From CAVROP01 sp050012175 (GTDB lineage Bacteria > Acidobacteriota > Terriglobia > UBA7540), in NCBI GenBank assembly GCA_050012175.1, contig JBEKHR010000022.1, positions 26,206-90,205 of the forward strand: a stretch of DNA of 64,000 nt, read 5' to 3'. The first letter of the stretch is position 1, and every line of letters begins with the position of its first letter. The notes under the pieces were generated by a model. It made no database searches. It was not told the origin of the DNA and saw only the letters and a list, made by a program, of their open reading frames with translations. The position numbers and the translations under genes were made by a program. Positions 1 to 8,496 of this stretch are shown here, in pieces.

Positions 1-2
1 TC

Positions 3-1475
3 ATCGTTGACCAATCCGCCTCTGGTTATCCAGTTCGCAATTTGCGGGACGTTCCGGCCGGGGAATACTACGTTCAAGCCGTCCTGCACCGCTACGAAAC
101 CTTCCATCGCGCCGATGGCCACACGGTCAAGCTTCCTATGGACCGGGGCGAAGGTCAGCACTGGAACCTCGCACCCGGCAATCTCTATTCCGCTCCACGC
201 AAGATTTTGCTGGCGGCCTCTACGGGGATCATCTCGATCGATCTCGAGCAGGAAATTCCACCCATCCCGCCCCCAAAGGACACCAAGTACATCCGACACC
301 TCAAGATTCAAAGCCAGCTCCTCACCAAGTTCTGGGGGCGCCCGATGTACCTCAGCGCCAATGTGCTCGTGCCGGAAGGCTTTGATACCCACCCCCATGT
401 TTCTTATCCTTTGATCATCTCCGAGGACCACTTCAACGCGGATTTTGAGGGCTTTCGAGCCGAGCCACCCGATCCCAACCTAAAACCCGATTACAGCGAG
501 CGATTCCACATTTCCGGTTACAACCGCATCCAGCAGGAAGAAGCCTACAAGCTCTATCAGCAATGGATTTCGCCTGGCTTCCCACGCATCCTGATTGCAG
601 AAATCAACCATGCCAATCCTTACTATGACGATTCCTACGCGGTGAATTCCGAGAACCTCGGCCCCTATGGCGACGCGATCGAGACGGAACTGATCCCGGC
701 GATTGAGAGACAGTTCCGGGGCATCGGGCTGGGCTGGGCACGGTTCGTCTATGGCGGTTCCACCGGCGGCTGGGAAGCCATGGCCGTCCAGATGTTTTAT
801 CCGGACCACTATAACGGCGCGTTCGTCGCCTGTCCCGATCCGGTGGACTTTCGCGCCTACACCACCATCAATCTCTACAACGACAAGAATGCTTTCTATG
901 TTCAGGGAGCGCACACGCAGATCGCGCAGCCCGCGATGCGGGATTACCTCGGTCGCACCTTTGCCACGGTGGAGAGCATGAACCAGTACGAGCTTGCCCT
1001 GGGCTCGCACGCTCGCTCGGGAGAGCAATTTGATATATGGCAGGCCGTCTTCGGACCGGTGGGCCAAGACGGTTATCCCAAACCGATCTTCAACAAGCAA
1101 ACCGGCGACATCGACCCCGCGGTGGCCGCGTACTGGAAGGAGCACTACGATCTCAGCGCCATTCTGCAACGCGACTGGGCCACCTTGGGCCCCAAACTCC
1201 AGGGCAAACTCCACATTTATGTGGGCAGTGCGGACACTTACTTTCTCAATGACGCCGTGTACTATCTGGAAGATTTTCTCAAGTCAGCTACGAATCCGTC
1301 CTACGAGGGTGAAGTCAAGTACGGTGATCGTGCGGAACATTGCTGGAACGGCGACCCGAATTTGCCCAACTATCTCTCCCGCCTTCACTACCACACCATG
1401 TATCTTCCCAAGATCCTCGAGCGCATGCAAAAAAACGCGCCTCCGGGCGCCGACCTAACCTCTTGGCGCTACTGA
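3..1475 (+). CDS. 5'-truncated esterase-like alpha/beta-hydrolase, probably secreted
   Basis: The reading frame is open to the left edge, so the N-terminus lies outside the window; about 490 residues are visible. A nucleophile-elbow motif GGSTGGWE (serine codon at 759-761) sits after a beta-strand-like FVYG, as in serine esterases of the alpha/beta-hydrolase fold. A late AEHCWNGD could supply the acid/His part of a triad. The N-terminal third (GEYYVQAVL, then a charged extended region) looks like a beta-rich domain ahead of the hydrolase fold. No close family is recognised, so substrate is unknown. It converges on the regulator at 1525-3570 with a 49-base gap, so no operon partner is visible. 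Function is inferred from the elbow motif only. Confidence 0.75.
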   Translation: MVDQSASGYPVRNLRDVPAGEYYVQAVLHRYETFHRADGHTVKLPMDRGEGQHWNLAPGNLYSAPRKILLAASTGIISIDLEQEIPPIPPPKDTKYIRHLKIQSQLLTKFWGRPMYLSANVLVPEGFDTHPHVSYPLIISEDHFNADFEGFRAEPPDPNLKPDYSERFHISGYNRIQQEEAYKLYQQWISPGFPRILIAEINHANPYYDDSYAVNSENLGPYGDAIETELIPAIERQFRGIGLGWARFVYGGSTGGWEAMAVQMFYPDHYNGAFVACPDPVDFRAYTTINLYNDKNAFYVQGAHTQIAQPAMRDYLGRTFATVESMNQYELALGSHARSGEQFDIWQAVFGPVGQDGYPKPIFNKQTGDIDPAVAAYWKEHYDLSAILQRDWATLGPKLQGKLHIYVGSADTYFLNDAVYYLEDFLKSATNPSYEGEVKYGDRAEHCWNGDPNLPNYLSRLHYHTMYLPKILERMQKNAPPGADLTSWRY

Positions 1476-1524
1476 GCGCCCTCGCGCTGGCCGAAGCGAT
1501 TTGGGCATTGATGAGCAGCTCGAT

Positions 1525-3570
1525 CTATTGATTGCCAGGACTGCGCGCCGTGGTGGCTGATCCGTACGTGGACTTGAAGTATTCCCACTGAGGCTTCAAC
1601 TTCTGCATAAACGCGACAAAGCGAGGGTCCCCGCGGATCGGATCGAGGCCGTGGTCACGTTCAAAAAACGGATAACAGGGAAAGCCCGTCGCCGCCGTTT
1701 GCTCAAGCCATGCCACTGCCTGTTCGGGCTTGTTCAGTTGTGCGTAGATGTCCGCGACAAGGTTAGCAACATGATGGAAATGGCCGTAAGGCTTCAATTT
1801 CTCCGCCTGCTTTAGGATCTTCTCGTTGATTCTCTTTTCCGCCTCCCGACCTTGCCCGGCATCTGCCAAGAGCAGCGTGTGAACGCTGGCAAGCCACACA
1901 TTCTTCTCCTGCGGATCGGCTTTCAGCAATTCACGAACCTGAGCCCAGGCCTCCTGTTTTCGCCCCAGTTCCCAAAGGTCAAGCGCCTGGATACTCTTGG
2001 TAAATGGCGAGGCGGGCATGGCTAGATATGGCAAGGCGTCCTGGAACTTGCCGCCATACCAAAGGGTCAAACCTGTAAACCACGCTGCGTCTGACTGGGT
2101 GGGGTTAATCGCCGTCGCCGTGCGCAGCTCCTGGAGAGCTTCGTCGAGGAGGCCGACATGGTCGAACAGTCCAGCCAGGTAAACGTGACCCGCGGCCAGA
2201 TTGGGATCCAAGGCCAGCCCGCGCCTGCATTCCTGAATTGCCTTTTCGTATTGCCAACCATGTGCCGGCGAAAAGAGCAGAGCGGCCCGGGACACATGGG
2301 CTTCCCCGAGATTGGGATCCAAGGACAGCGCTTTCTCGACCGCTGCCTCAGCCTTTTTTCCCCACTGGTCCTTCGGTTCCAAATAAAACAGCCTATCCGC
2401 GTAGGCGCGCCCCAGTGCCGCATAGGCGGGGGCGAAGTTAGGATCGGCGGCAACCGCGCGCTCGAGCAATTCGATCGCGGCTTTATTGTCAGAATCTGCG
2501 AACATCTTCCCACGCACGTAAAGATCGTAGGCCTCAGGATTCACCGGGCGGTGGCTGGCCAGGCGGACCTGCTCCTGCGGCGTCACCTCCGCCTTGATCT
2601 CACTGGCGATGGCGCGCGCCACCTCGCTCTGTAAGGTGAGGACGTCCCGCAGGTCGCGCTCGTAGCTTTCCCCCCACAGGCGCCTGTCGGTGGACCCCTG
2701 GATCAACTGCGCCGTGATGCGCACACGGTTCCCGGCCCGCAGGATCGACCCCTCGATCACGGCATCCACATTGAGCTCCTTGGCAATTTGCGGCAGGGGC
2801 TTGTCCGTCTTTTTGTACCGCATCACCGAGGTCCGCGAGATCACCCGCAACGCCGCGATCTTGCCCAAGCTGGAGATCAGCTCCTCGGTCATGCCATCGA
2901 CGAAGTACTCCTGCTGCGGGTCGCCCGTTAGGTTCTCCAGGGGCAGCACCGCCACCGACCCAATGCGCGGCGGACCCGCTCGCCCGAGCAGGCGGTCACG
3001 CAAACCTCCGATGTTAAACCCCAGCGACACCGCGATCGCCACCAACACGAGGGCGGCAAGCCAGCCGACAATCGCCCTCACCCGGCTTGCAGCGTGGAGA
3101 GGGAGCAGAGCCCGCAGACTGGGAATGCCCGTGGACTTCCAGGGTGCTGCGGCCTCGCGGGGTTGGCCGTTAGTTTCTTCTTCAGTTGTGACCACCCGAA
3201 CAGCTCGTAATTCCTCTTCGACGACCTCTCCATTCGTCGCTTCGCCCAATCGCTCAACATCCGCAATGAACTCATATCCAAGGCGGGGGATCGTCCTGAG
3301 GAAGCGTGGGCTCTGAACTTGGTCACCCAGGGCCGCCCGCGCCTCCTTGATGCACCGTGTCAGAGCATTTTCAGTGACTTCCACGTCGGCCCACAACGCG
3401 TCCAGCAACTCGTTTTTGGTCACCAGGTGGCCCTGGCGTTCGAGCAGGTAGAGCAATGTGTCATAGGTTTTGGGGCGCAGGTAAATCTCATGCCCCTCAC
3501 TGGACAGACGGCGATCATGCGTTTCAAGGCTGAATCTGCCGAATCGGTAAGTTGCAGCAGGCTGTTCCAT
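1525..3570 (-). CDS. Winged-helix / TolB-like / TPR transmembrane regulator (CadC type)
   Basis: Domains in order: an OmpR/CadC-type winged helix at about residues 5-100 (YRFGRFSLE start, then LRPKTYDTLLYLLER and IPRLGYEF at the wing); a charged linker; one membrane helix near 165-190; a periplasmic TolB-like beta domain beginning SVAVLPLENLTGDPQQEYF and including ADAVIEGSIL-like sequence; then at least six TPR-like helices to the C-terminus. This makes it a one-component membrane regulator: DNA-binding domain inside, sensing domain outside. The family is greatly expanded in Acidobacteria. ATG at 3570 is preferred over an upstream TTG at 3585 because family members start close to the winged helix. 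Target genes are not evident. A promoter-like sequence lies just upstream. Confidence 0.9.
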   Translation of the reverse strand: MEQPAATYRFGRFSLETHDRRLSSEGHEIYLRPKTYDTLLYLLERQGHLVTKNELLDALWADVEVTENALTRCIKEARAALGDQVQSPRFLRTIPRLGYEFIADVERLGEATNGEVVEEELRAVRVVTTEEETNGQPREAAAPWKSTGIPSLRALLPLHAASRVRAIVGWLAALVLVAIAVSLGFNIGGLRDRLLGRAGPPRIGSVAVLPLENLTGDPQQEYFVDGMTEELISSLGKIAALRVISRTSVMRYKKTDKPLPQIAKELNVDAVIEGSILRAGNRVRITAQLIQGSTDRRLWGESYERDLRDVLTLQSEVARAIASEIKAEVTPQEQVRLASHRPVNPEAYDLYVRGKMFADSDNKAAIELLERAVAADPNFAPAYAALGRAYADRLFYLEPKDQWGKKAEAAVEKALSLDPNLGEAHVSRAALLFSPAHGWQYEKAIQECRRGLALDPNLAAGHVYLAGLFDHVGLLDEALQELRTATAINPTQSDAAWFTGLTLWYGGKFQDALPYLAMPASPFTKSIQALDLWELGRKQEAWAQVRELLKADPQEKNVWLASVHTLLLADAGQGREAEKRINEKILKQAEKLKPYGHFHHVANLVADIYAQLNKPEQAVAWLEQTAATGFPCYPFFERDHGLDPIRGDPRFVAFMQKLKPQWEYFKSTYGSATTARSPGNQ

Positions 3571-3604
3571 CGGGGCCGGCCCCAAAGCCGGATGAAAGTG
3601 ACAG

Positions 3605-3637
3605 GATTATATCACAGTTAAATCATGCCCATGTCAA
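3605..3637 (-). promoter_or_regulatory. Candidate sigma-70 promoter for the winged-helix/TPR regulator
   Basis: Read on the minus strand, TTGACA (3632-3637) is followed by an AT-rich spacer and a perfect TATAAT (3605-3610). The spacing of 20 is long. TGATAT three bases earlier would give 17. It ends about 35 bases upstream of the chosen ATG. Sequence match only. Confidence 0.4.
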
Positions 3638-3769
3638 GACATCTTCAGGGTAGCCCTGCGAGGATACACGCGGGTGCTGGGATGGCGCCCGGCGGCCGGG
3701 CAGGCTGAAGCGATTTGCTTTCAGCGCTTTGTCCCGCAGTGAAATGCTGGAATTCCACGAGGTGCGGAA

Positions 3770-4006
3770 ATGAGACGGACGCGGGAGTTGACTTCCATCC
3801 ACTACCGTCGCTCGGTCAAGAGGACTGCCTCACAGGGTCCTCGCGGTTACTGCCCAGTTTGCGGCAGTGCTTTAGAGGCGAGCGTGGTCAACGAACCAGC
3901 GGAGACGCCAGGGGGCAGCCCCACGCCAGTAGAAAGAACCGTCTTCCGTCTCGTGCGAGGAGAACCTGAGGGACGGCCCGGCGGAGGTTCCGGGAACTCA
4001 TGTTAA
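3770..4006 (+). CDS. Small putative zinc-ribbon protein, unknown function
   Basis: Begins MRRTRELT and contains one CPVCG knuckle near residue 29, with no second CxxC, so a metal site would need a partner molecule or other ligands. Small acidobacterial proteins that begin MRRT.E and carry a single CP.CG are familiar but uncharacterised, and this ORF resembles them through the first 35 residues; the Pro/Gly-rich tail does not. A purine-rich GAGGTGCGGAA precedes the ATG at good distance. It could be a degenerate copy, since the second half looks non-conserved. Confidence 0.4.
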   Translation: MRRTRELTSIHYRRSVKRTASQGPRGYCPVCGSALEASVVNEPAETPGGSPTPVERTVFRLVRGEPEGRPGGGSGNSC

Positions 4007-4350
4007 GGGCTGGTTTGCCGGGAAACTGAAAAAGCAGAAGTCAGGAGGAGAGTGGCAAATGCCTACTAGCCGAGGCCGGCCTCGCGAGTTCTGCCTCCCC
4101 TGCCTCCTGGCTTCTGACTTCTGGCTTCTGTTGTTGATTGAGCGAGGGCACGAATCGGGGTCGGAGTTGAGCCGACCGAACGGCGGGAGAGCGAAGCGGG
4201 AGTTCGTCCACGCCAGCGCCCTCCCATGGACTTGAACCAACTGTGGCGGAGCGCCTGGTCACAAAGGCCAAGGCCCACTCACGGTATGGAAGCGCGAGCG
4301 CCCGCTCCGAGCGTCGCCCCAAATGCTGTTACAGCAAGAAGGAGGATAAT
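4007..4350. other. Non-coding gap with short tandem repeat
   Basis: No convincing gene. Holds three 7-base units of the form NCTTCTG (4110-4130) next to a duplicated CTGCCTCC, and a strong ribosome-binding site (aagaaggaggata) at its right end that serves the next gene. Frames on the minus strand are open but arginine-rich and look like shadows. Confidence 0.5.
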
Positions 4351-5235
4351 ATGGTCAGCAGAAAACTAACTTGGTCATTGCTCTTGGTTGCGTTGCTCTT
4401 TTCCGTGCCGGGCTTCGCGGTCGCGGCCAGGGGGCAGGAGGTTGCCCCTGAAGTAACACGGGACCAGGCTCGGTCAAGGGGTTGTTCTCAGGCGACCCTC
4501 GAAGGCACCTATGGTGGCTTCATGCAGGGCACTGGCCTGTCGTCGTTTGGGGTTGGGCTCCTTACACCGCCCTACCCGCTTGCCTTCGTCGGGTTGGATA
4601 CCTTCGACGGCCATGGGAACGTTTCGACGAAAGTCGCCGCAAGCTTTGACGGGTTGATTTTCCCGTGGGGGACGACGGCCACAGGTACGTACAACGTATC
4701 TCCTGATTGCATGGTCTCGCTCGAGGCGAAGTCCTCCGGAAGTCCTACGGCTCACTTTGCGGGGACAATTACTGGCGAGGGAATGTCCCAAGAAGTTCAC
4801 CTCGTGCACACAGACCCATATTGGGTAACCTCTGGAACCCTCCGGAAGATTCCACCACGCGGATGCTCGCAAAAGACTCTCGATGGCACCTACGCGGTCT
4901 TCGGCCAGGGGACGTACACTGGTGTCCCGGCTCCGACTCCTGGCTTTCCTCCTCCGCCCGTTCCGGCGGCCCACGTTGGGATTTTGACTGCCGACGGCGC
5001 AGGGCATTTTTCCGGCGAGGGCGTTGAACATCTGGACAGCATGGCTGCACCGGCCACGTATACAGCTACGTATACCGTAAGCCGTGACTGTAGAGTGTCT
5101 ATTACAATCAGCGGTTTCACGGGCCTCGTCATGCACGAGACAGGCACGATCACTGGTTGGGGGGAGTCCCAGGAGTTTCACACCATCATCACAGATCCAG
5201 GCTGGGTCTTCGTTGATACGGCCAAGAGGCAATGA
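4351..5235 (+). CDS. Secreted protein with two tandem ~130-residue repeats, unknown function
   Basis: The ATG at 4351 follows AAGGAGGATAAT, an excellent ribosome-binding site, and opens a clear signal peptide (MVSRKL, hydrophobic core SLLLVALLFSVPGF, AxA-type cleavage). The mature 265 residues contain two copies of one module. Each begins RGCS, has (T/L)LxGTY then F.QGT, a DG.G(N/H)(F/V)S strand, TGTYNVS.DC or ATYTVS.DC, a GTITG turn and a final TDP.WV. Conserved Cys pairs in each copy suggest disulphides and a beta-barrel fold. The frame stays open upstream to 4243, but that part lacks a signal and a ribosome-binding site. It stands alone, without an operon. I do not recognise the family; export is well supported, role unknown. 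Confidence 0.8.
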   Translation: MVSRKLTWSLLLVALLFSVPGFAVAARGQEVAPEVTRDQARSRGCSQATLEGTYGGFMQGTGLSSFGVGLLTPPYPLAFVGLDTFDGHGNVSTKVAASFDGLIFPWGTTATGTYNVSPDCMVSLEAKSSGSPTAHFAGTITGEGMSQEVHLVHTDPYWVTSGTLRKIPPRGCSQKTLDGTYAVFGQGTYTGVPAPTPGFPPPPVPAAHVGILTADGAGHFSGEGVEHLDSMAAPATYTATYTVSRDCRVSITISGFTGLVMHETGTITGWGESQEFHTIITDPGWVFVDTAKRQ

Positions 5236-5453
5236 GCCGATGAAAGAAGCGGCTGCTCGTTAGGCCGGGGCCCTCGTCCGACCCGGCCTCGCGGGTTCAG
5301 CCCCCGGTAGGCTTCGAGTGGTCCCCCTCCGGTCGCTCGAGGCGTCCTGCGGGGAAAACTGTGCTCGAGCGTTGCATGTGCTCGGGTCGAGGTGTATCAT
5401 AATCGTACGTCTGAAAATGAAAACGGAAATCCCCTATAAAAGGAGACACGACC

Positions 5454-5747
5454 ATGCCTACCTACATCACATTGGCACGGTGGACCCAGCAAGGCATCGA
5501 GCAAATCAAGGAGAGTCCGGCACGGCTCGACGCGTTCAAGCAACTCGTTGAATCTGCGGGCGGAAAAGTGAAGGCCTTCTACGTAGTGACGGGGCAGTAC
5601 GACATGGTGATCGTTTCCGAGGCGCCCAACGATGAGGCAATCGCCAAAGTAGCTCTCGCGACGGGCTCAAAAGGGAGTACCAGGTCGGAGACCGTCCGGG
5701 CGTTTACAGAAGAGGAATACGGAAAGATCATCGCGGCTCTGCCGTAA
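5454..5747 (+). CDS. GYD domain protein
   Basis: A 97-residue protein starting MPTYITLARWTQQGIEQIK and containing the family signature GQYDMVIVSEAPNDE (usually G.YD) about halfway along. GYD proteins are small ferredoxin-like-fold proteins, often oligomeric and of unknown function, related in fold to Dabb and antibiotic-monooxygenase domains. The ORF is preceded by AAAAGGAGACACGACC. Length and full-span similarity match the family. It stands alone, with about 700 non-coding bases downstream. Confidence 0.9.
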   Translation: MPTYITLARWTQQGIEQIKESPARLDAFKQLVESAGGKVKAFYVVTGQYDMVIVSEAPNDEAIAKVALATGSKGSTRSETVRAFTEEEYGKIIAALP

Positions 5748-6449
5748 GAGCCACGCGGTGTTGCTAACCTAGGAGCACTGGGGCCAGAGCCTCGTGCGCT
5801 CTGGCCCGTCGAAAGGGATAGGCTCGTTTACGCCCAGACGGCATACGTGCCGACCCGAACTCGTGGCCATCGCAGCGCCGCGCAACGACTTCGTTCTGGT
5901 CGCCCACCGCGAAACTGTTGTCCGCAGCCTGCAACCGCAACCGAAGACCAGGTTCTCATTGTCGATTGCTGATTGCCGATTGACGATCAAAAAAGTGGTA
6001 TGGCAGCTCCTTCCAATGTCCATCAGCAATCGGCAATCGCAAATCGGCAATCCCATCCATCCTCGGCCAAGCGATGATCGCAGAAATTCTTCGCAAGAAA
6101 CGAAGAGGTCTGGAACTAGTGTCGCGGATGACCGAAGTTTTGCGTGCATCTGTCCACGAGGCAAAAAGTCTGAATCGCCAGGAATTCCTTTTCAGATGTT
6201 GCCTAAGCCTTCATATTGCCGTAACATTTCGTTGGTCCGGTGCCACGGTAGCCCGGACATAGCTTTGGCGCTCCTAATTCCGGTGTCTGCGGAATCGGTG
6301 GGTTGAGATAGTGAACGGCTGAGGGCGCGTTGGAGGCTTGGAATCCCTGGCGCGCACGCTTGTGTACTGTTCTCGCGAACAGGACGTATCAAGAACGACG
6401 CTTAAATGGTTGGATAGGCGAGTAAGCAATTAGCGGGAGGACATGAGCA
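5748..6449. other. Long leader/intergenic region upstream of the phosphate operon
   Basis: About 700 bases with no supported gene. It contains the facing heptanucleotide arrays at 5964-6051 (listed separately) and a weak Pho-box-like pair of 7-mers near 6208-6227 (CCTTCAT, 4-base spacer, CCGTAAC). Short frames here, such as 6074-6262, have no ribosome-binding site or recognisable domain. Confidence 0.5.
5964..6051. repeat. Facing complementary heptanucleotide arrays
   Basis: Left arm: GATTGCT, GATTGCC, GATTGAC at 5964-5984. Right arm: CAGCAAT, CGGCAAT, CGCAAAT, CGGCAAT at 6024-6051. The right arm is the reverse complement of the left at 7-base period, so the two could fold into a stem with about a 40-base loop. 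The same design recurs at 55549-55636. Confidence 0.7.
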
Positions 6450-7592
6450 TTGGCGACATTACCCACACCACATCTGGAAGCGTTGTTGCAGCACGACATC
6501 GACCTCATTCGCACCAAAATGCTGGAAATGGTGGCGCTGGACGAGCAGGCGTTGACTAGGGCCTTGCATGCCTTCTTGAAGCGCGATCGGCAACTGGCGT
6601 ACTCCGTGATTCTGCGCGATCAGGATGTGGACGCCTTGGACACGGAGTTGGACCGGCTCTGTCTGGAGTTCATCCTGCGGCACCAGCCGGCGGCCGGTCA
6701 TCTGCGGTTTGTGTATTCGGCCAGCAAGATTGTCAACCTTCTGGAGCGCATCGGCGATTACGCGGAGAGTATCGCGCGGCAGGTTTTGCTCATCAGTTCC
6801 CTGCCTTTCGAGGTGCCCACCGACAAATTCAATGAGCTCGCGAACATGGCGATCCCCATGTTGCACAACGCCGTGCACGCGTTTGTGGACAAGAATCCCG
6901 ACCTCGCCCGTGCCACTATGGCATCTGAGCCGCGGGTCAATCAGGTCCGCGACAGCCTCAACGCCGACTTGGTGGAATGGCGTCAGCAAGGCCGACTGCC
7001 ACTGGAGGCGCTGCCGCCGATGATCACCGTGGCTCGACGGTTTGAGCGTGTTTCGGACCAAGCCACCAACATTTGCGAGCAAGCGCTTTACTTCGCCACC
7101 GGAGAATATTTGCGCCACCTGCCCCGCGAAGGATACCGGGTGCTCTTCGTGGACGAGACCAACGGGTGTCTGAGTCGGATCGCCGAAGCGATCGCCACCC
7201 AGATGGAAGCCAAACGGTTCTCGTTCAGCAGCGCGGGGCTGGCAGCCGGCGCGGTGGACCCGCAGACCATCTGGTTCCTGGCGGAGAAGGGTGTTGATAT
7301 ATCCCATCAGGCTTCCAGAACCGTAGAGCAAGTTCCAGACTTCGACCAAATGCAGGTGATTGTGGCACTCTGCAAGGAGGCAGAAGGGGCTTTTCCGCAC
7401 AAGCCGACCAAGACCCTGGGCTTGCACTGGTTGGTGCCCGATCCTTCCAAGGCGTGCGGCACGCCCGAAGAAGTCCGCGCTGAGTATGAAAGGGCTCACA
7501 AATCGCTAACCAACCATATCCGGGATCTGGTCCAGGCGATCCTCGGAAATGACCAGGAACCAACCCATGAAAGCACCAGCCCTACAATCTGA
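6450..7592 (+). CDS. phoU: PhoU fused to a catalytically dead low-molecular-weight phosphatase / ArsC-like domain
   Basis: Residues 1-225 form the two PhoU helical bundles with the usual acidic metal-binding motifs (NLLERIGDYAESIA and RFERVSDQATNICE). PhoU couples the Pst transporter to the PhoR sensor. Residues 230-365 align with the low-molecular-weight tyrosine phosphatase/arsenate reductase fold: VLFVxxxNxCxSxxAEA at the P-loop, FSSAGL, and a late VPDPS..CGTPEE segment where the general acid sits. The P-loop Cys is Asp235 and the P-loop Arg is Leu241, so phosphatase chemistry should be lost. The start is TTG at 6450, nine bases after GGGAGG; ATG at 6443 is out of frame. Its 3' end overlaps pstS, so phoU leads the operon. 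Confidence 0.93.
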   Translation: MATLPTPHLEALLQHDIDLIRTKMLEMVALDEQALTRALHAFLKRDRQLAYSVILRDQDVDALDTELDRLCLEFILRHQPAAGHLRFVYSASKIVNLLERIGDYAESIARQVLLISSLPFEVPTDKFNELANMAIPMLHNAVHAFVDKNPDLARATMASEPRVNQVRDSLNADLVEWRQQGRLPLEALPPMITVARRFERVSDQATNICEQALYFATGEYLRHLPREGYRVLFVDETNGCLSRIAEAIATQMEAKRFSFSSAGLAAGAVDPQTIWFLAEKGVDISHQASRTVEQVPDFDQMQVIVALCKEAEGAFPHKPTKTLGLHWLVPDPSKACGTPEEVRAEYERAHKSLTNHIRDLVQAILGNDQEPTHESTSPTI

Positions 7593-8490
7593 TTCCCGGC
7601 TCGTGAAACCCGCGGTCAGGGCGCTGGTGGCCGCCATGCTGGCAGGACTGCTGCTCGGTTGCACGGGTTCGAAGCAACCTCAGAAGACCGTGATCCAAAA
7701 CACCGGATCGGACACCATGGTCAACCTGGCGCAAGCCTGGGCGGAAGAATACGCCGAGGTGGATCCCATGGTCTCGGTGGAGGTGTCGGGCGGCGGCACG
7801 GGGACGGGCATCGCCGCCTTGATCAACGGCACTGTGGACATCGCCAACTGCAGCCGTCGCATTGAGTCCCAGGAGGTTGAGCAAGCGAAGAAGAACACTG
7901 GCAAAGAGCCCCGCGAGCTCACCGTCGGCTACGATGCCCTGGCCGTTTACGTGTACAAGACCAATCCGCTGGAGGAAATCAGGCTGGACCAGCTCGCCGA
8001 AATCTACGGAGAGGGCGGCAAAATCACGAAGTGGTCCCAGCTCGGCGTTTCGATGCCCGGGGGCGCCGACGAGATCATCCGGGTCAGCCGCCAAACGAAT
8101 TCGGGGACGTACTATTATTTCCGCGAGGTGATTCTCGGCAAGGGCCGCGATTTCAAACTGGGCTCGCTTGACATGCACGGTTCCAAGGACGTGGTGGAGT
8201 TGGTTTCTAAGACCCCGGGCGCTATCGGCTACAGTGGCATGGGCTATGCCACATCCGAGGTCAGGACCCTGCGCCTCGCCAGGAAGTCGGGCGACAAGTC
8301 CTTCGCGCCCACGGTCGAGAACACGCTGAACCACACTTATCCGATTGCACGACCGTTGTTCATGTACACCCTCGGAGAACCCGCCGGCCCGGTGAAAAAG
8401 TACCTGGACTGGATTCAGTCCGAAAGCGGCCAGAAGATCGTGATCCAAAGCGGCTATGTGCCTCTGCCCAAAACGGGCGCGCAACCTTGA
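7567..8490 (+). CDS. pstS: PstS phosphate-binding lipoprotein
   Basis: Periplasmic phosphate receptor of the Pst ABC importer. A positively charged N-terminus, a hydrophobic stretch and lipobox LLLGC (Cys32) predict a membrane-anchored lipoprotein. Landmarks of the PstS-like (PBP-like) fold follow: TGSDTMVNLAQAW near the phosphate loop, VSGGGTGTGIAAL, GYDALAVYV, and SGTYYYFRE with the ligand-binding SGT. The ATG at 7567 has AGGAA seven bases upstream; an ATG at 7549 is possible but poorly placed. The gene starts inside the end of phoU and is followed 6 bases later by pstC, so translation is probably coupled. Confidence 0.95.
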   Translation: MKAPALQSDSRLVKPAVRALVAAMLAGLLLGCTGSKQPQKTVIQNTGSDTMVNLAQAWAEEYAEVDPMVSVEVSGGGTGTGIAALINGTVDIANCSRRIESQEVEQAKKNTGKEPRELTVGYDALAVYVYKTNPLEEIRLDQLAEIYGEGGKITKWSQLGVSMPGGADEIIRVSRQTNSGTYYYFREVILGKGRDFKLGSLDMHGSKDVVELVSKTPGAIGYSGMGYATSEVRTLRLARKSGDKSFAPTVENTLNHTYPIARPLFMYTLGEPAGPVKKYLDWIQSESGQKIVIQSGYVPLPKTGAQP

Positions 8491-8496
8491 AAACGG

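Noticed and set aside
480..1214. 244-codon open frame on the minus strand
   Set aside because: Entirely inside the esterase-like gene, in a codon-complement frame of GC-rich DNA; no domain, no ribosome-binding site.
4150..4290. tRNA-like sequence on the minus strand with GGTTCAAGTCC
   Set aside because: A T-loop-like string is present, but no acceptor or anticodon stem can be paired around it.
6074..6262. 62-codon frame upstream of phoU
   Set aside because: Basic, no Shine-Dalgarno sequence, no resemblance to known proteins; lies in leader DNA with repeats.
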